From positions 1,109,907 through 1,173,906 of the forward strand of contig NW_006921532.1 of the NCBI RefSeq assembly GCF_000340215.1: a stretch of 64,000 nucleotides of DNA. The letters are read 5' to 3'. A model generated the notes under the pieces. It did not search any database. It was not told the DNA's origin and saw only the letters and a list, made by a program, of their open reading frames with translations. Positions 20,772 through 29,819 of the stretch are shown one piece after another. The DNA comes from Pseudocercospora fijiensis CIRAD86. Lineage: Eukaryota; Ascomycota; Dothideomycetes; Mycosphaerellales; Mycosphaerellaceae. Position 1 is the first letter of the stretch. Every line of letters begins with the position of its first letter. The position numbers were made by a program, and so were the translations under genes.

Positions 20772-22838
20772 TCAACACATACGATGCTCAGGCGGCCGCC
20801 AAGGCACTCCCAAAGCCGCAAAAATCTTCTTCTCGTCTTTACCTTCGACCAGGGTACCATCCGTGAGCTTGACACGTGCTTTCCCTCGCAAGACATCCTT
20901 GTACAGCCCCCGTTGATTGAGACGCAGACCTTTCGTGCTCGCCAGGAGTCGTAAGCTTCGATTAAAAATGTCGTTTCCGGTCCAGTACAGTAATGCGGCT
21001 CCGAGTTCATCTGATGGGACTAGAAGCAAGTCGAGGCGACGCCAAATTTTGCTCCCAGGAAGACAAGACGCGCCGTGCCATTTACTTCCGTCATCGCGAG
21101 AAGTGATGGCGAGACTAGCGACGAGGAATTTTGCGGCGGTCAGTCGCGGGACTAATTGACCCAAGACGATGTTTCGGAGATGATCGGGGCCTGTGTCGGG
21201 ACGGGTGATCAGGCAGTCGATATCGCCTGACGTGGCAGCGCCGCGTCGATAGGAGCCACCGATGATCACTTCGAATGCTGGATCAATCTCATGCAGAGCT
21301 CGGCGTACGATACTGCCGTGCTCAGCGACTTCGGCACGAGGGATGCGTGTCTTGAAGTCCTCGTAGTGCTCTATTCCAATGCGCTGGTTTTCCGTAAGCT
21401 CTGCTTTCTCCATGAGCTCGTCAAGTGTTGTATATCCTTGCTCCACCCATTCCGTGGCCTTCTTCAGGCCTGCGCCATATACTCCCATGAATGTCTGCAA
21501 AACTTGGTCTCGAGGTTCTGCCTTGGCGTTGTCCAGTCGTCTCAGTCGATTTGTGAAGGCAATCTCCTCTATCTTCTCCGCTAATCGAGGGCCGACGTTT
21601 GGCAGGGCTCCAGCTTGTTCTTTGGTGCTCACCTTGACCGGATGGTTACGCAATGTCGCAATGGCTTTGCGGTATGCCCTGATTCGCCACTCATCTCCAA
21701 GCTGGCCGTAGTAGTCTGCCATCTGCTGAAGGATATTAATTGTGGCTTCATTCGGATTGCCCGACTTTTTGCCATCGTGCTTCTGCATGCACTGCCATTT
21801 CTCTTGCTCCTGTAACCTTTTCCGCTGGGTTGTACGTTGTGCCAAGAGTTTGAGGCCACCCGATCCAGACTCTTCTTCTGACAGTGGACCTTCGGAGCTG
21901 ATGGGTCGGCTGTTGGCCTCTTCATCATCGAGGGGTATGTGTTGAAGCTGTCTCGCGCGTGCAATGGCATCGTCTAGCTCTTTGCTACTGTCAATGGTCA
22001 TATCAATGAAGCTTGCAGGAACACGAGAAGGCTCCGGCTCATCAGCGAAGTCAATCACTGCTGCTTTTTCCACGCTGACTGATGGCTTTGTAGATGGCAC
22101 TTGGGGCGCCACTCGCTGCTGTTGGCCTTTGATTGTAAATCGCGGATGTGTCGGATCTAAAAGGGTCTTGTAGGCCAGACATTCGGCAGGCCAGGCCTCT
22201 GATACTGCCTTGACTTGTGTGGGCAGCTGCTCCAACTTGAGCCACTTCAGTAGAGAGGCAAAATCCATGTTCTTGTCCGATACGACATGCGTTACCTGGT
22301 CGTCAAAGTCGCGCTGCCAGACTGCACCATACTCACGTGCTTTGTTGATTCGCATACGACGAACTGGGTTTTTGTCATCATTTGGAAAGAAGAAGAAGAC
22401 TAGACGGCGAAAGATCTGTTGGTCTTCTGGGGCACATTTGAAAGAGCTTTCACGTTTTCTCTTTCCAGTCACTGGAGCTGGTGCAGCAGGTTTTCTTGCG
22501 ACGTCGCTCACAGTTTTCCTCAGGGTGCTGGGTGGCAGAGGCTTGTTTCGAGCGGCACCGAGAGGATCAGTAGACGACGGCACTGCATCGACATGGACAT
22601 GGACATGGACATGGACCTTGCGAGCCAGCTCGCGTGAAGTCAAGGTCGTGTCCGATGTCGAGCGAGCCAATGGTCTTGAGTCGTCGGCCTTGATCGAAGG
22701 CAGCGGAGCTTTCGGCAGAGACTTCTTCTTCAGGGCCTGCTCAGAGGCTCTTCGTCCGTCATCTGGCTCATCATCGCTCTCGTCAAGATTGTCGAAGATG
22801 TCGAATATCTGCTTCTTATTGAGCAGGTCGCGGTCCAT
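20772..22838 (-). CDS. POL4: Family X DNA polymerase (Pol lambda/Pol4-like)
   Basis: Gap-filling polymerase for base excision repair and non-homologous end joining, nuclear. One exon, 688 residues from Met 22838. The frame is open further upstream, but that part is not protein-like. Layout: disordered N-terminus, BRCT domain at about 141-235 (LVFFFFPNDDKN, QVTHVVSDKNMDFASLLKWL), Ser/Pro linker, and an 8-kDa domain from about 360 (ADYYGQLGDEWRIRAYRKA). The helix-hairpin-helix is GALPNVGPRLAEKIEEI. The palm carries the metal-binding aspartates in GDIDCLIT (about 540) and RRLDLLLVP (about 597); GGSYRRGAATSG is the signature preceding them. It ends FAALGVPWRPPEHRMC, like Pol lambda tails. It lies head to head with PSF1. 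Confidence 0.95.
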   Translation of the reverse strand: MDRDLLNKKQIFDIFDNLDESDDEPDDGRRASEQALKKKSLPKAPLPSIKADDSRPLARSTSDTTLTSRELARKVHVHVHVHVDAVPSSTDPLGAARNKPLPPSTLRKTVSDVARKPAAPAPVTGKRKRESSFKCAPEDQQIFRRLVFFFFPNDDKNPVRRMRINKAREYGAVWQRDFDDQVTHVVSDKNMDFASLLKWLKLEQLPTQVKAVSEAWPAECLAYKTLLDPTHPRFTIKGQQQRVAPQVPSTKPSVSVEKAAVIDFADEPEPSRVPASFIDMTIDSSKELDDAIARARQLQHIPLDDEEANSRPISSEGPLSEEESGSGGLKLLAQRTTQRKRLQEQEKWQCMQKHDGKKSGNPNEATINILQQMADYYGQLGDEWRIRAYRKAIATLRNHPVKVSTKEQAGALPNVGPRLAEKIEEIAFTNRLRRLDNAKAEPRDQVLQTFMGVYGAGLKKATEWVEQGYTTLDELMEKAELTENQRIGIEHYEDFKTRIPRAEVAEHGSIVRRALHEIDPAFEVIIGGSYRRGAATSGDIDCLITRPDTGPDHLRNIVLGQLVPRLTAAKFLVASLAITSRDDGSKWHGASCLPGSKIWRRLDLLLVPSDELGAALLYWTGNDIFNRSLRLLASTKGLRLNQRGLYKDVLRGKARVKLTDGTLVEGKDEKKIFAALGVPWRPPEHRMC
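22591..22614 (-). repeat. Hexanucleotide microsatellite inside the Pol X gene
   Basis: Four tandem ACATGG units on the plus strand, encoding alternating His-Val in the linker between N-terminus and BRCT domain. Confidence 0.9.
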
Positions 22839-23194
22839 TGCTCTGGAATGCAAGATTGGCGGTGTTGTGGTATGGAGTGTCGCAAGTCCGCTCCGAAGCA
22901 ACTGCAGAGCGTAAACATGCTGTCGCCGTCGACGCGAGGCGGAGTCTGATGCAGTGACGATGTATGTCGGCTGGTCAGGTGTGATGTGGTGTGAAGGCGG
23001 GTTGTTATGACTTGTGAGGCAGTGGTCGTGAGCCTTGGTGACAAAAGTAGACGTTCGCGTCAAGTTCTGTCCGAAGTCTAACAAGGCGCGTCACTTTGAT
23101 TTCTCATTCATCGAGTGAAGGTACGCACTTCATCTGATCGACCTTCCAGAGAGCATGCACCAATTTTCCGGCTTCCCATATTGCCACCACAACC
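22839..23194. promoter_or_regulatory. Divergent promoter between Pol X and PSF1
   Basis: A 356-bp gap separates the two start codons, so both promoters must share it. No TATA box or known MCB-type element is obvious by eye. Confidence 0.6.
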
Positions 23195-23866
23195 ATGTAC
23201 GCCGAACAGGCCAACAAGCTCGTCGAAGATGCCAAGCGGACTCGAGGCCTGCCCAATCTCCCGCCGTACGCAGCAACGACCGTACGCGCAGTGACCAAAG
23301 AAGTTCGAGATCTGGATCGGGAAACAAACGCTCTTCTAGCGCCCTACAGCTCGGGAGACTCACAATCCAGCGATGGCACTCAGTTGAAATCATCCTTCAA
23401 TCCGGCAGAAGATCCGTCAATGGCATGCGCATTACTGGTAAACCACCTGTCCATGCGCCGCAACAAGCGCTGTCTTCTGGCATATCACAAAACCCGCACG
23501 GATAAGCTCGAGGCGATGTGCTGGGAAGGTGTGGATGTCGCAGATCTGGCATTGGCGTCTGCGCAGGCTTCATCATCTGGTCGCCAGGATGGCAATACCA
23601 GCAGCATGAGTGCAGAAGAGGAGCAATATGTTCATCGATACAGCGATCTCCTTGCGGCATACAAAGGCCAGTGGACCGATATCGATCTCACCGGGAGTCT
23701 GGAGCCGCCGAGGGATATCTTCATCGATGTACGCGTTTTGAAGGATGCGGGCGAAATTCAGACCGAGTACGGCTCCATCACTTTGACAAAGAACAGTCAG
23801 TTCTATGTTCGACAGGGTGACGTGGAGAGACTGATACAGCAAGGCTATCTTGAGCGCCTGTCATGA
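23195..23866 (+). CDS. PSF1: GINS complex subunit Psf1
   Basis: Subunit of the GINS tetramer, which joins Mcm2-7 and Cdc45 in the replicative helicase. One exon, 223 residues, the usual family length. The N-terminal helical part carries LPPYAATTVRAVTKEVRDLD. The central helix LLVNHLSMRRNKRCLLAYHK is the best-conserved Psf1 signature. EEQYVHRYSDLLAAYKGQW and the C-terminal B-domain (RDIFIDVRVLKDAGEIQTEY, then NSQFYVRQGDVERLIQQGYL) complete it. The Met at 23195 gives the expected N-terminus MYAEQANKLV. It shares its promoter with the Pol X gene. Confidence 0.97.
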   Translation: MYAEQANKLVEDAKRTRGLPNLPPYAATTVRAVTKEVRDLDRETNALLAPYSSGDSQSSDGTQLKSSFNPAEDPSMACALLVNHLSMRRNKRCLLAYHKTRTDKLEAMCWEGVDVADLALASAQASSSGRQDGNTSSMSAEEEQYVHRYSDLLAAYKGQWTDIDLTGSLEPPRDIFIDVRVLKDAGEIQTEYGSITLTKNSQFYVRQGDVERLIQQGYLERLS

Positions 23867-24158
23867 TTGCTCTGACCATTCGCCTCCTGCTGGACGTGTC
23901 GGATAAACGGGCAAAAATATGCTGCGCACAGAAGGGCCAGTCTCGCTCGAAGATACGAAATTGCCTGCCGAGACGAGACGTGTCATCTTGTGATATGAAT
24001 CTGTAAGCTGCGAGCGACTGTGCTGAGAACGAGAAGCTTCAGCCCTGGAACACGATCTTGACTGCGGAGATATCGCCTCGCAGCATGAAGCCCGATCTAT
24101 GGCCTGTATAAGCTCCAGACAACTATGCCGACAAGTCCTAGCCCTTCACGCTCGGACC

Positions 24159-24494
24159 TTAATGCATCAAGAGCCTCGTCCTCCGCTCACCCTCGCACCT
24201 CGCCGGACCAGCTACCCGATCGACCATCATCAAGTAGTAATCTTTCAAGACCTGACTGCGCCATCCGACTTCTGCTCTTTGCCAAAAATCTTCCCGTCTG
24301 GCCCGAAGTCTCACGTCCTCCAGAGTTGCGGCATTGAGTACTCCCTGCTCCAAGGTGCATGAAGTACAGGCAAATGCCACTCTTTGGGGCCTAGTAAATC
24401 TGACCTTGCACAAGGGTGAGCGACGGCATCTTCTGCGCAAATGTGAAGTCAAGTGGTTACAGGGCGTGTAGATGAAGGCATCGAAGAGACACAT
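24159..24494 (-). CDS. Small cysteine-motif protein, unrecognised (copy A)
   Basis: A 111-residue frame starting MCLFDAFIYTPC. Cysteines fall at 2, 12, 23, 29, 43 and 46, ending in ACTSC. The frame 1.5 kb away at 25940-26482 starts MCFIDIIHYIC and has cysteines at 2, 11, 22, 28, 42 and 45. The last four intervals are the same in both (10, 5, 13 and 2 residues). That shared spacing, which chance would hardly produce in two adjacent frames, is my main reason to call this coding. The C-terminal half is charged and could be helical (RARREDFWQRAEVGWRSQVL). No signal peptide. Six cysteines with a final CxxC could bind zinc; that is inference. Confidence 0.55.
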   Translation of the reverse strand: MCLFDAFIYTPCNHLTSHLRRRCRRSPLCKVRFTRPQRVAFACTSCTLEQGVLNAATLEDVRLRARREDFWQRAEVGWRSQVLKDYYLMMVDRVAGPARCEGERRTRLLMH

Positions 24495-24726
24495 GTTGAT
24501 GGGTTAGAAGCAGGTCGATTTTGAGACGTGGAAGGATGCTGGTCTGCTTCTTGAAGAACATCACAGCTGGAAAGCGATCGATCTAGAGTCGTGACACGAT
24601 ATCGATCTCACTTTCTCCATTTGACTCTGGCAACCACCTCCGACCTAAGCAATCGAGATTTGCGTCACCTTCAATCATGTGCCTTTCAAGGCGCTCCTTG
24701 GCATCAGAACCACAACACAATTCCGC

Positions 24727-25218
24727 TCATGAACGTCTGCGTTCAGACTTTCCTGCAAGATGTACTGCAATCTCCATTTCGACTCGACACAAGTCTGCCC
24801 TCAAATCTATGAGATCCAGGAGCTCGCGCGCATGACTAGAAGTGCCGTTGCGAACCTCGCCTGCAGCATGATACATGCGCTTCATGTCGCTCTGCCCATG
24901 CAAGGGATATGCTCCGTGCTGTACGACCCTCTCCGACCGAGACAGATCATCTTCGCACTCATCCACCCTGGCTTCGATGTTTGACTTCTTTGCCAAGAGC
25001 TCAAGATACTTGCTGTCGAGGTCCAATGAATCGGGGTACCGCAACACCAGTTCCTTGACAGCATTTATTGTTGTGGTGATCTCCAACGATGACACGCTTG
25101 ATGTGTCCTCTGGAGGAGGACTTTCTTCCAGTTCAGGAAGTTGTTGGAAGTAGCCTTGCAGTATTCGGTCCGCTTCGGAAGCCTCGCTGTGTTTCTGATC
25201 GGGACTTCGTGACGTCTT
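24727..25218 (-). CDS. Hypothetical exon, acidic helical protein, start unknown
   Basis: An open frame ending at 24727. Upstream it runs back to 25218, where it meets a TAG that sits in a possible acceptor (ACTAG). The encoded part looks like protein: VKELVLRYPDSLDLDSKYLE, EARVDECEDDLSRSERVV and a coiled-coil-like end (ARELLDLIDLRADLCRVEME). I could not find its first exon. The best candidates are the frames upstream on the same strand, but no join gave a clear sequence match. No family recognised. Confidence 0.35.
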   Translation of the reverse strand, partial: KTSRSPDQKHSEASEADRILQGYFQQLPELEESPPPEDTSSVSSLEITTTINAVKELVLRYPDSLDLDSKYLELLAKKSNIEARVDECEDDLSRSERVVQHGAYPLHGQSDMKRMYHAAGEVRNGTSSHARELLDLIDLRADLCRVEMEIAVHLAGKSERRRS

Positions 25219-25371
25219 CTAGTCGACATTCGAAGCAGGCTTTCCTTCTCGAGCATGCTGACTCGAGATATCTATCGGCGATGCTGCTGCAGAAGTCGGT
25301 GCCGGAGGCTGCATACATACGTATGGCAATAAGGAGAATATTTTCCGTGAACCCCAGACCTGCAACAAATC

Positions 25372-25914
25372 CTATTTTTGAAAGAATTGCACTACGTCTG
25401 CATTGAGGGCCACAATCTCCTTTTGCCGGTCTTGGTCTTCAACAGTGTCAAGAGAATGTTCGGGCTTTCCCGGTTCGAGATTTTTCCCGCTCACCGCTTT
25501 GAGAATGAGAATCCAGTCTGACTTCTGGTCTCTCCATGTACCATATGGAATTTCTTTGGAGGAGTCGCTTTCGAATATCGCAATAATCAAACAATGGAAG
25601 AGGTGGCGTTGTGCTTCGTCGGGCATTGCATCGATGATACATTCGGTGATGATTTGTTGATAGTAATTCAGTGGCAGCGCTCCGGTATTAGAGCCAGGGA
25701 AAGTAGCTGTTCCACCCGACGACATCGTCAATCTGCGAAACGCATCTTCGAGGTCAATTTTCGGTTTCTGGTCTTCCCCTCCTTTCTGTTTGTCATTTGC
25801 AGACGTGAGCTTTTCATCGACCAATTCCCGCTCCTTCCCGCCGACGGAGAGATTGTCCGTGGATGCCTTTGCAGGAGAGTCATGCTGTTCATCAGCTTGG
25901 GCGGATATGGGCAT
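25372..25914 (-). CDS. Hypothetical protein, unrecognised
   Basis: A 180-codon frame with a polar N-terminus (MPISAQADEQHDSPAKAST) and a more structured second half (NYYQQIITECIIDAMPDEAQ, EIPYGTWRDQKSDWILILKA). It begins 26 bp after the stop of the cysteine-motif frame on the same strand. The two may therefore be one gene joined by a short intron: a weak GTACAT donor near 25976 and a CCAG acceptor near 25930 would keep frame. Function unknown. Confidence 0.4.
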   Translation of the reverse strand: MPISAQADEQHDSPAKASTDNLSVGGKERELVDEKLTSANDKQKGGEDQKPKIDLEDAFRRLTMSSGGTATFPGSNTGALPLNYYQQIITECIIDAMPDEAQRHLFHCLIIAIFESDSSKEIPYGTWRDQKSDWILILKAVSGKNLEPGKPEHSLDTVEDQDRQKEIVALNADVVQFFQK

Positions 25915-25939
25915 ATTGGCGGACGCTGCCGACTGGTCG

Positions 25940-26482
25940 TTAACAACTGTGTCGTCGTGAGTGTGCCTTTCTATGTACGAAAGGTGCCGTATTGCTATGT
26001 TTCAGTGGGGATGGAGGCGGATGTTGTGCTTGGTGCAGATACTGGCAGCTCGAAGGCGAGCGTGTATTTGGAGAAGTTGAAGCTCCTTGTGGCCGCTCTC
26101 GAATCGGAATAGAGATCTCGTGAGAATAGTAAAGACCTGCGGTTGACTGCTTCCTCGGGAGCTCTGGCAGTGCAGTTGCATCCGGGGAAGTAGGCAGCTG
26201 CGTTTGGCACAGCGATGGCCTGGTAGGCTCGGATTGCATGAAGTAGCCAAAATATCCACCACTTGCTTGGCGCGATTCAATGATCAAAGGCGTGGTGACG
26301 GCTTCGTATGCTTCCTCTGTGAGTGCGCTAAGCTCCCAGGCTCGACCGCAGAGCTCGCACACGGTCGTAGAATGCAAGGTGCGGCGCACATGTGGAATGC
26401 ATAGCGATGGAAGCACACAGCGTTCGATCAGGATCTGGTCCTCGCCTCCACAGATATAGTGGATGATGTCGATGAAGCACAT
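25940..26482 (-). CDS. Cysteine-motif protein, unrecognised (copy B)
   Basis: A 180-codon frame starting MCFIDIIHYICGG. Its six N-terminal cysteines (2, 11, 22, 28, 42, 45; the last two in VCELC) repeat the spacing of the frame at 24159-24494. The remainder is Ser/Pro-rich and looks disordered (LPTSPDATALPELPRKQST). It may continue into the frame at 25372-25914 through a small intron. No signal peptide and no family that I can name; a zinc-binding module is the simplest guess. Confidence 0.5.
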   Translation of the reverse strand: MCFIDIIHYICGGEDQILIERCVLPSLCIPHVRRTLHSTTVCELCGRAWELSALTEEAYEAVTTPLIIESRQASGGYFGYFMQSEPTRPSLCQTQLPTSPDATALPELPRKQSTAGLYYSHEISIPIRERPQGASTSPNTRSPSSCQYLHQAQHPPPSPLKHSNTAPFVHRKAHSRRHSC

Positions 26483-26822
26483 GGTGTTGAGGCGCTCGCG
26501 TCGTCGCTGGAGGAGGAACTGTATTGGATTTATGCAGAATGATCGATGTCTAGTTGTCAGGTGCTTTTTTGAGATTTCAGTCGGTCGGTGTTACAGATTG
26601 CGGAAAGTAGTTGGGAGCATTCAAATCAAGCTTGAGCTTCTGCAAGTTAAGTTGTTTGGTGAATGTAGTACCACGCGAGCAGTAAGCAATCAGTGTAACG
26701 CCGAGCTCAACGACACAGAGCCTCGTCAGCAGCTTCCTCGAGTGAAGGCTGCATTCAGAAAGTGCAGGTTAATGTCTCCTTCACAGCATCCTCGAACGCT
26801 CTTGACTCGAGCTTTTCAACGA

Positions 26823-27752
26823 TTACAGCTTTACGGCAGTGGCAGCTGCATGAGCAAAACTTGATCTGATAGCTCCAACATCAGTCATGACGTTGACCAT
26901 GTTGAAGCCCTGTTCTACATATTTCTTGGCCTGTTCTCCACTACCAGTGAACATCGCTGTGTATTTGGCGGCCGCCTGGGTGGCAGCATGGATCTTCGAG
27001 ATTGCATTTTCGAGCTCGGGAGCATAAACGCCAAGATTCTGGGGTGGGTGTCCGATACCTAGTGACGGATGCCAATACATATTAGCAAACGTGGATCTGC
27101 TATTCGATGGTCCTGAGACCTACTATTGCCTAGATCTACCGGTCCAACAAAGCACACGTCGATTCCCGGGACTGCAGCGATCTGGTCAATCTGTTCCAGC
27201 GCCGAGGCAGTCTCAATTTGTACTATCACTACGATACTGCTATTGGCTTCCTGGAAGTACTGCGACATGCTGACTTCTTTGGCGTTTGGAACTTGCTCGG
27301 CGAACTTTTCCATGGCAAATGGCGATCCCAGTCCTCGATTACCATCAGGTGGAAACTTGCTGAATTTGACAATGTTCCTGGCGTCTTCGACAGACCGGAG
27401 TAGAGGAATGATGATACCATGGGCACCAGCATCCAGAGCACGTTTGATCATCCAATGCTGACCGTCTGGTAGTCTCACGACAGGCGAAATACCACAGGCT
27501 GCTATGGCTGCGACCGACTCATGCATCTCAGCATCGCTGATGTTTCCATGTTCGGTGTCGACACAAATCCTGGAGCGCACCACTCAAAGGTCAGCGATTG
27601 TCTCAACCCAGATCAACAACGCTTGCGTACCAATCAATGCCAGGAGTGCGTGCTATCGCTCTGCTGAGATTCGCTCCTGGAAACATTTGCCATCCACCAA
27701 GACTGGTCCTGCCGCTCTTCAGGGCTTTCTGTAGTCTGTTTGCTGCCTGCAT
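26823..27752 (-). CDS. HpcH/HpaI aldolase/citrate lyase family protein
   Basis: Class II aldolase of the 2,4-dihydroxyhept-2-enedioate aldolase type, cleaving hydroxy-oxo acids to pyruvate and an aldehyde. Three exons: 27752-27631, 27569-27124 and 27058-26823, 267 residues, normal for the family. Splicing gives the continuous motifs RTPGIDWICVDTEHGN and GPVDLGNSIGHPPQN. Introns are 61 and 65 bp (GTACGC/CAG and GTAGGT/TAG). Family landmarks are LGGWQMFPGANLSRAI near the start, VRLPDGQHWMIKRALDAGAH, the metal-binding Glu in VVIVQIETASALEQI and the Asp of GPVDLGN. No targeting signal is seen. The natural substrate is unknown. A DUF836 gene lies just upstream in the same orientation. Confidence 0.93.
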
Positions 27753-27970
27753 TGTGATTTGAGTGTTCCAGCGGTCATGGATGTGAAATGCGATAGGACG
27801 TGAAGTGTACATATAGGACCACCCACGTCGACGACTTGGCTGCACGTCTCTCCTCGTATACGGTAATCTTCTTGTTGCCGATTCCTGCCACAGCGAAGAG
27901 TTCATGGAGGGGCTCGGTAGTTCCATTCGGCAATAATGCGGCGGAGCACCAGGCAAGACTCTCGCCGCGT

Positions 27971-28346
27971 TCACAACTGCTCAACTTCGTCCATGACCTT
28001 TTCGAGCTGCTCTTCAGTAAAACGATGCTTGAGCTTACGCGCCGAGGCAGTCGTCTCGTCATGTTGTGTTCGGAGAGTGGCGGTACGATCAATGTGGACC
28101 TGCAGAGCCTTGAGCCAGAATCGACGGGAGCATTCCTACAACACTTACGACAGGAATATCCATCTCGTAGACTTTCTTCCACCGCCCGTTCTCCGGGGCC
28201 AAAATGTCGATTTCGCGGTAATCAAACTGCCTACGGTCCCATACTCGAGACATCACGCTCTTCACGGAGTGGCACAGCGAGCAGTGGTCATGAGTGAAAA
28301 GTGTCAGTCTCAGGGAGTGCTGGAAGAGCGCTCTCGTTGCCTGCAT
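27971..28346 (-). CDS. Glutaredoxin-like protein (DUF836, YDR286C type)
   Basis: Small thioredoxin-fold protein of 108 residues. Two exons, 28346-28149 and 28099-27971, with a 49-bp intron (GTAAGT to TGCAG) that joins EMDIPV to VHIDRTATL, the expected cis-Pro region IPVVHI. The N-terminus reads SLRLTLFTHDHCSLCHSVKS, with a CxxC redox pair right after the first strand. The C-terminus is a Lys/Glu helix (HRFTEEQLEKVMDEVEQL). The start at 28346 is the Met just before the first strand; a longer frame upstream has no protein character. Activity is not established for this family. Confidence 0.9.
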
Positions 28347-28517
28347 TGTTCCGTGCAATGAAGCGCAATTGTTTGTGGATGATATTGAGGTGTATGGTGT
28401 ATGCATACATGCATGGGGTTGTGGATGACGCACGGCCGCTCGGCGCTGCGCTTAGCTTCTGCACGGTGGTTTCTAAAGTGTTCCAGAGATCTTCTTCGCA
28501 TTCGATCAGGCCAATAT

Positions 28518-28591
28518 ATCCGGGGTTTCGTCAGTCACTTCACGCCCGCTGATCGCAGGCGAGGGGTGAAGTGGCTGACGCAACCCCGGAT
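28518..28591. repeat. Imperfect inverted repeat (25-bp arms) in a divergent promoter
   Basis: Left arm 28518-28542 and right arm 28567-28591 pair at 23 of 25 positions, with a 24-nt spacer that itself can pair partly. It lies 72-145 bp before the CHORD start and 172-245 bp before the DUF836 start. Confidence 0.85.
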
Positions 28592-28662
28592 AGATCGCGC
28601 GCGATTTCACATGGAGGAGCAGTTACTTGCTCCCTGATCAGTCACCGCGTATCACAGAAATC

Positions 28663-29819
28663 ATGGCCGAAACGCAAAAGTGTGTGCATAAAGGCTGCGA
28701 AAAGGTATTTACAGATCCGGACGAGGATTGTGTTTACCATCCAGGGTGAGTAGCGAGAATAGCGTCGTACATCCGGCGAGGCACCTTAATGTACATGCCT
28801 GGGCGCCGGCTAGGTCTAGCAGGTGAGAAGAAGCAAAATGGCTAACTGTATGCCCGAACAGGCCTCCAGAATTCCACGAAGGTCAGAAAGGTAGGTCTGC
28901 CTCTCAATCAGCACTTCTCCTCCATCCATACAAACAAGCTGATTACGAGACAGGATGGAAGTGCTGCAAGCCACGCGTACTCACCTTCGACGAGTTCATG
29001 AGCATTCCACCATGCACTACTGGCAAGCATAGCACCGTCGACGACCAGCCTGCTCTCGCTGAGAGACCTAAACAGACCGCCGAAGAGCTTGACGCCACGA
29101 TCAAGGCTGCTGCTGCTCCCACACCCACCGCCAACGACTCGCTGCCGCCGCCTGTTGCAAGAGCTCCCGTTGCTGCGCAGACCCCGCGAGCTGCGACTCC
29201 TGCACCACCCGAAGATGAGGACGACGATCCAAGCATTCCTGTGCCCGATGGAGCCACTTGCAAAAGAAAGACGTGTGGAAAGTCGTATAAGGCAGGACAG
29301 AATAGAGATGACGAAGAATGCGTGCATCACCCCGGCGCGGCTCTGTTCCATGAGGGAAGCAAAGGCTGGACGTGCTGCAAACGCCGTGTGCTGGAATTTG
29401 ACGAATTCATGAAGATTCAAGGATGCAAGACCAAGTCACGACATCTATTCGTTGGGAAGAAAAAGGATCAAGAGTCCGAGGAAGAGCTCAAAGATGTCCG
29501 CAATGATTTCTATCAGACGGCAACCACTGTCATTGCCTCGCTATATCTCAAGAAGATCGACAAGGATCGGTCCAGGGTAGAATTCAGTGACGATGGGACC
29601 AGGGTGAACCTTGACTTGCATACGAGTGACAAGAAGCATTATGCGTCGGAAATGGAACTGTTCGGGCCCATCAAATCTGGCGAGAGCAAGTTCAAGATTA
29701 TGGGTACAAAGCTGGAGCTTACACTGGCCAAGGCGGACGGCCGAGGATGGGCTGTATTACGAGCGGACGACCCGCACACAGGAGAGATTATTCAGGCTGG
29801 GCGGGCGGGCCGCGTGTGA
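28663..29819 (+). CDS. chpA: CHORD and CS domain co-chaperone (Rar1/CHP1 type)
   Basis: Zinc-binding Hsp90/Sgt1 partner, cytosolic. Exons 28663-28745, 28862-28890 and 28954-29819; introns 116 and 63 bp; a 29-bp middle exon. 325 residues. CHORD 1 runs from QKCVHKGCEKVF through VYHPGPPEFHEGQKGWKCC to FDEFMSIPPC. CHORD 2 runs from CKRKTCGKSY through CVHHPGAALFHEGSKGWTCC to FDEFMKIQGC. Both keep all zinc ligands I can identify. A CS (p23-like) domain follows, from FYQTATTVIASLYLKKIDKD to KLELTLAKADGRGW. This CHORD-CHORD-CS order is the animal/fungal form; plants have Rar1 without CS. The start is fixed by the zinc motif following it at once. Aspergillus ChpA is the obvious relative. Confidence 0.96.
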
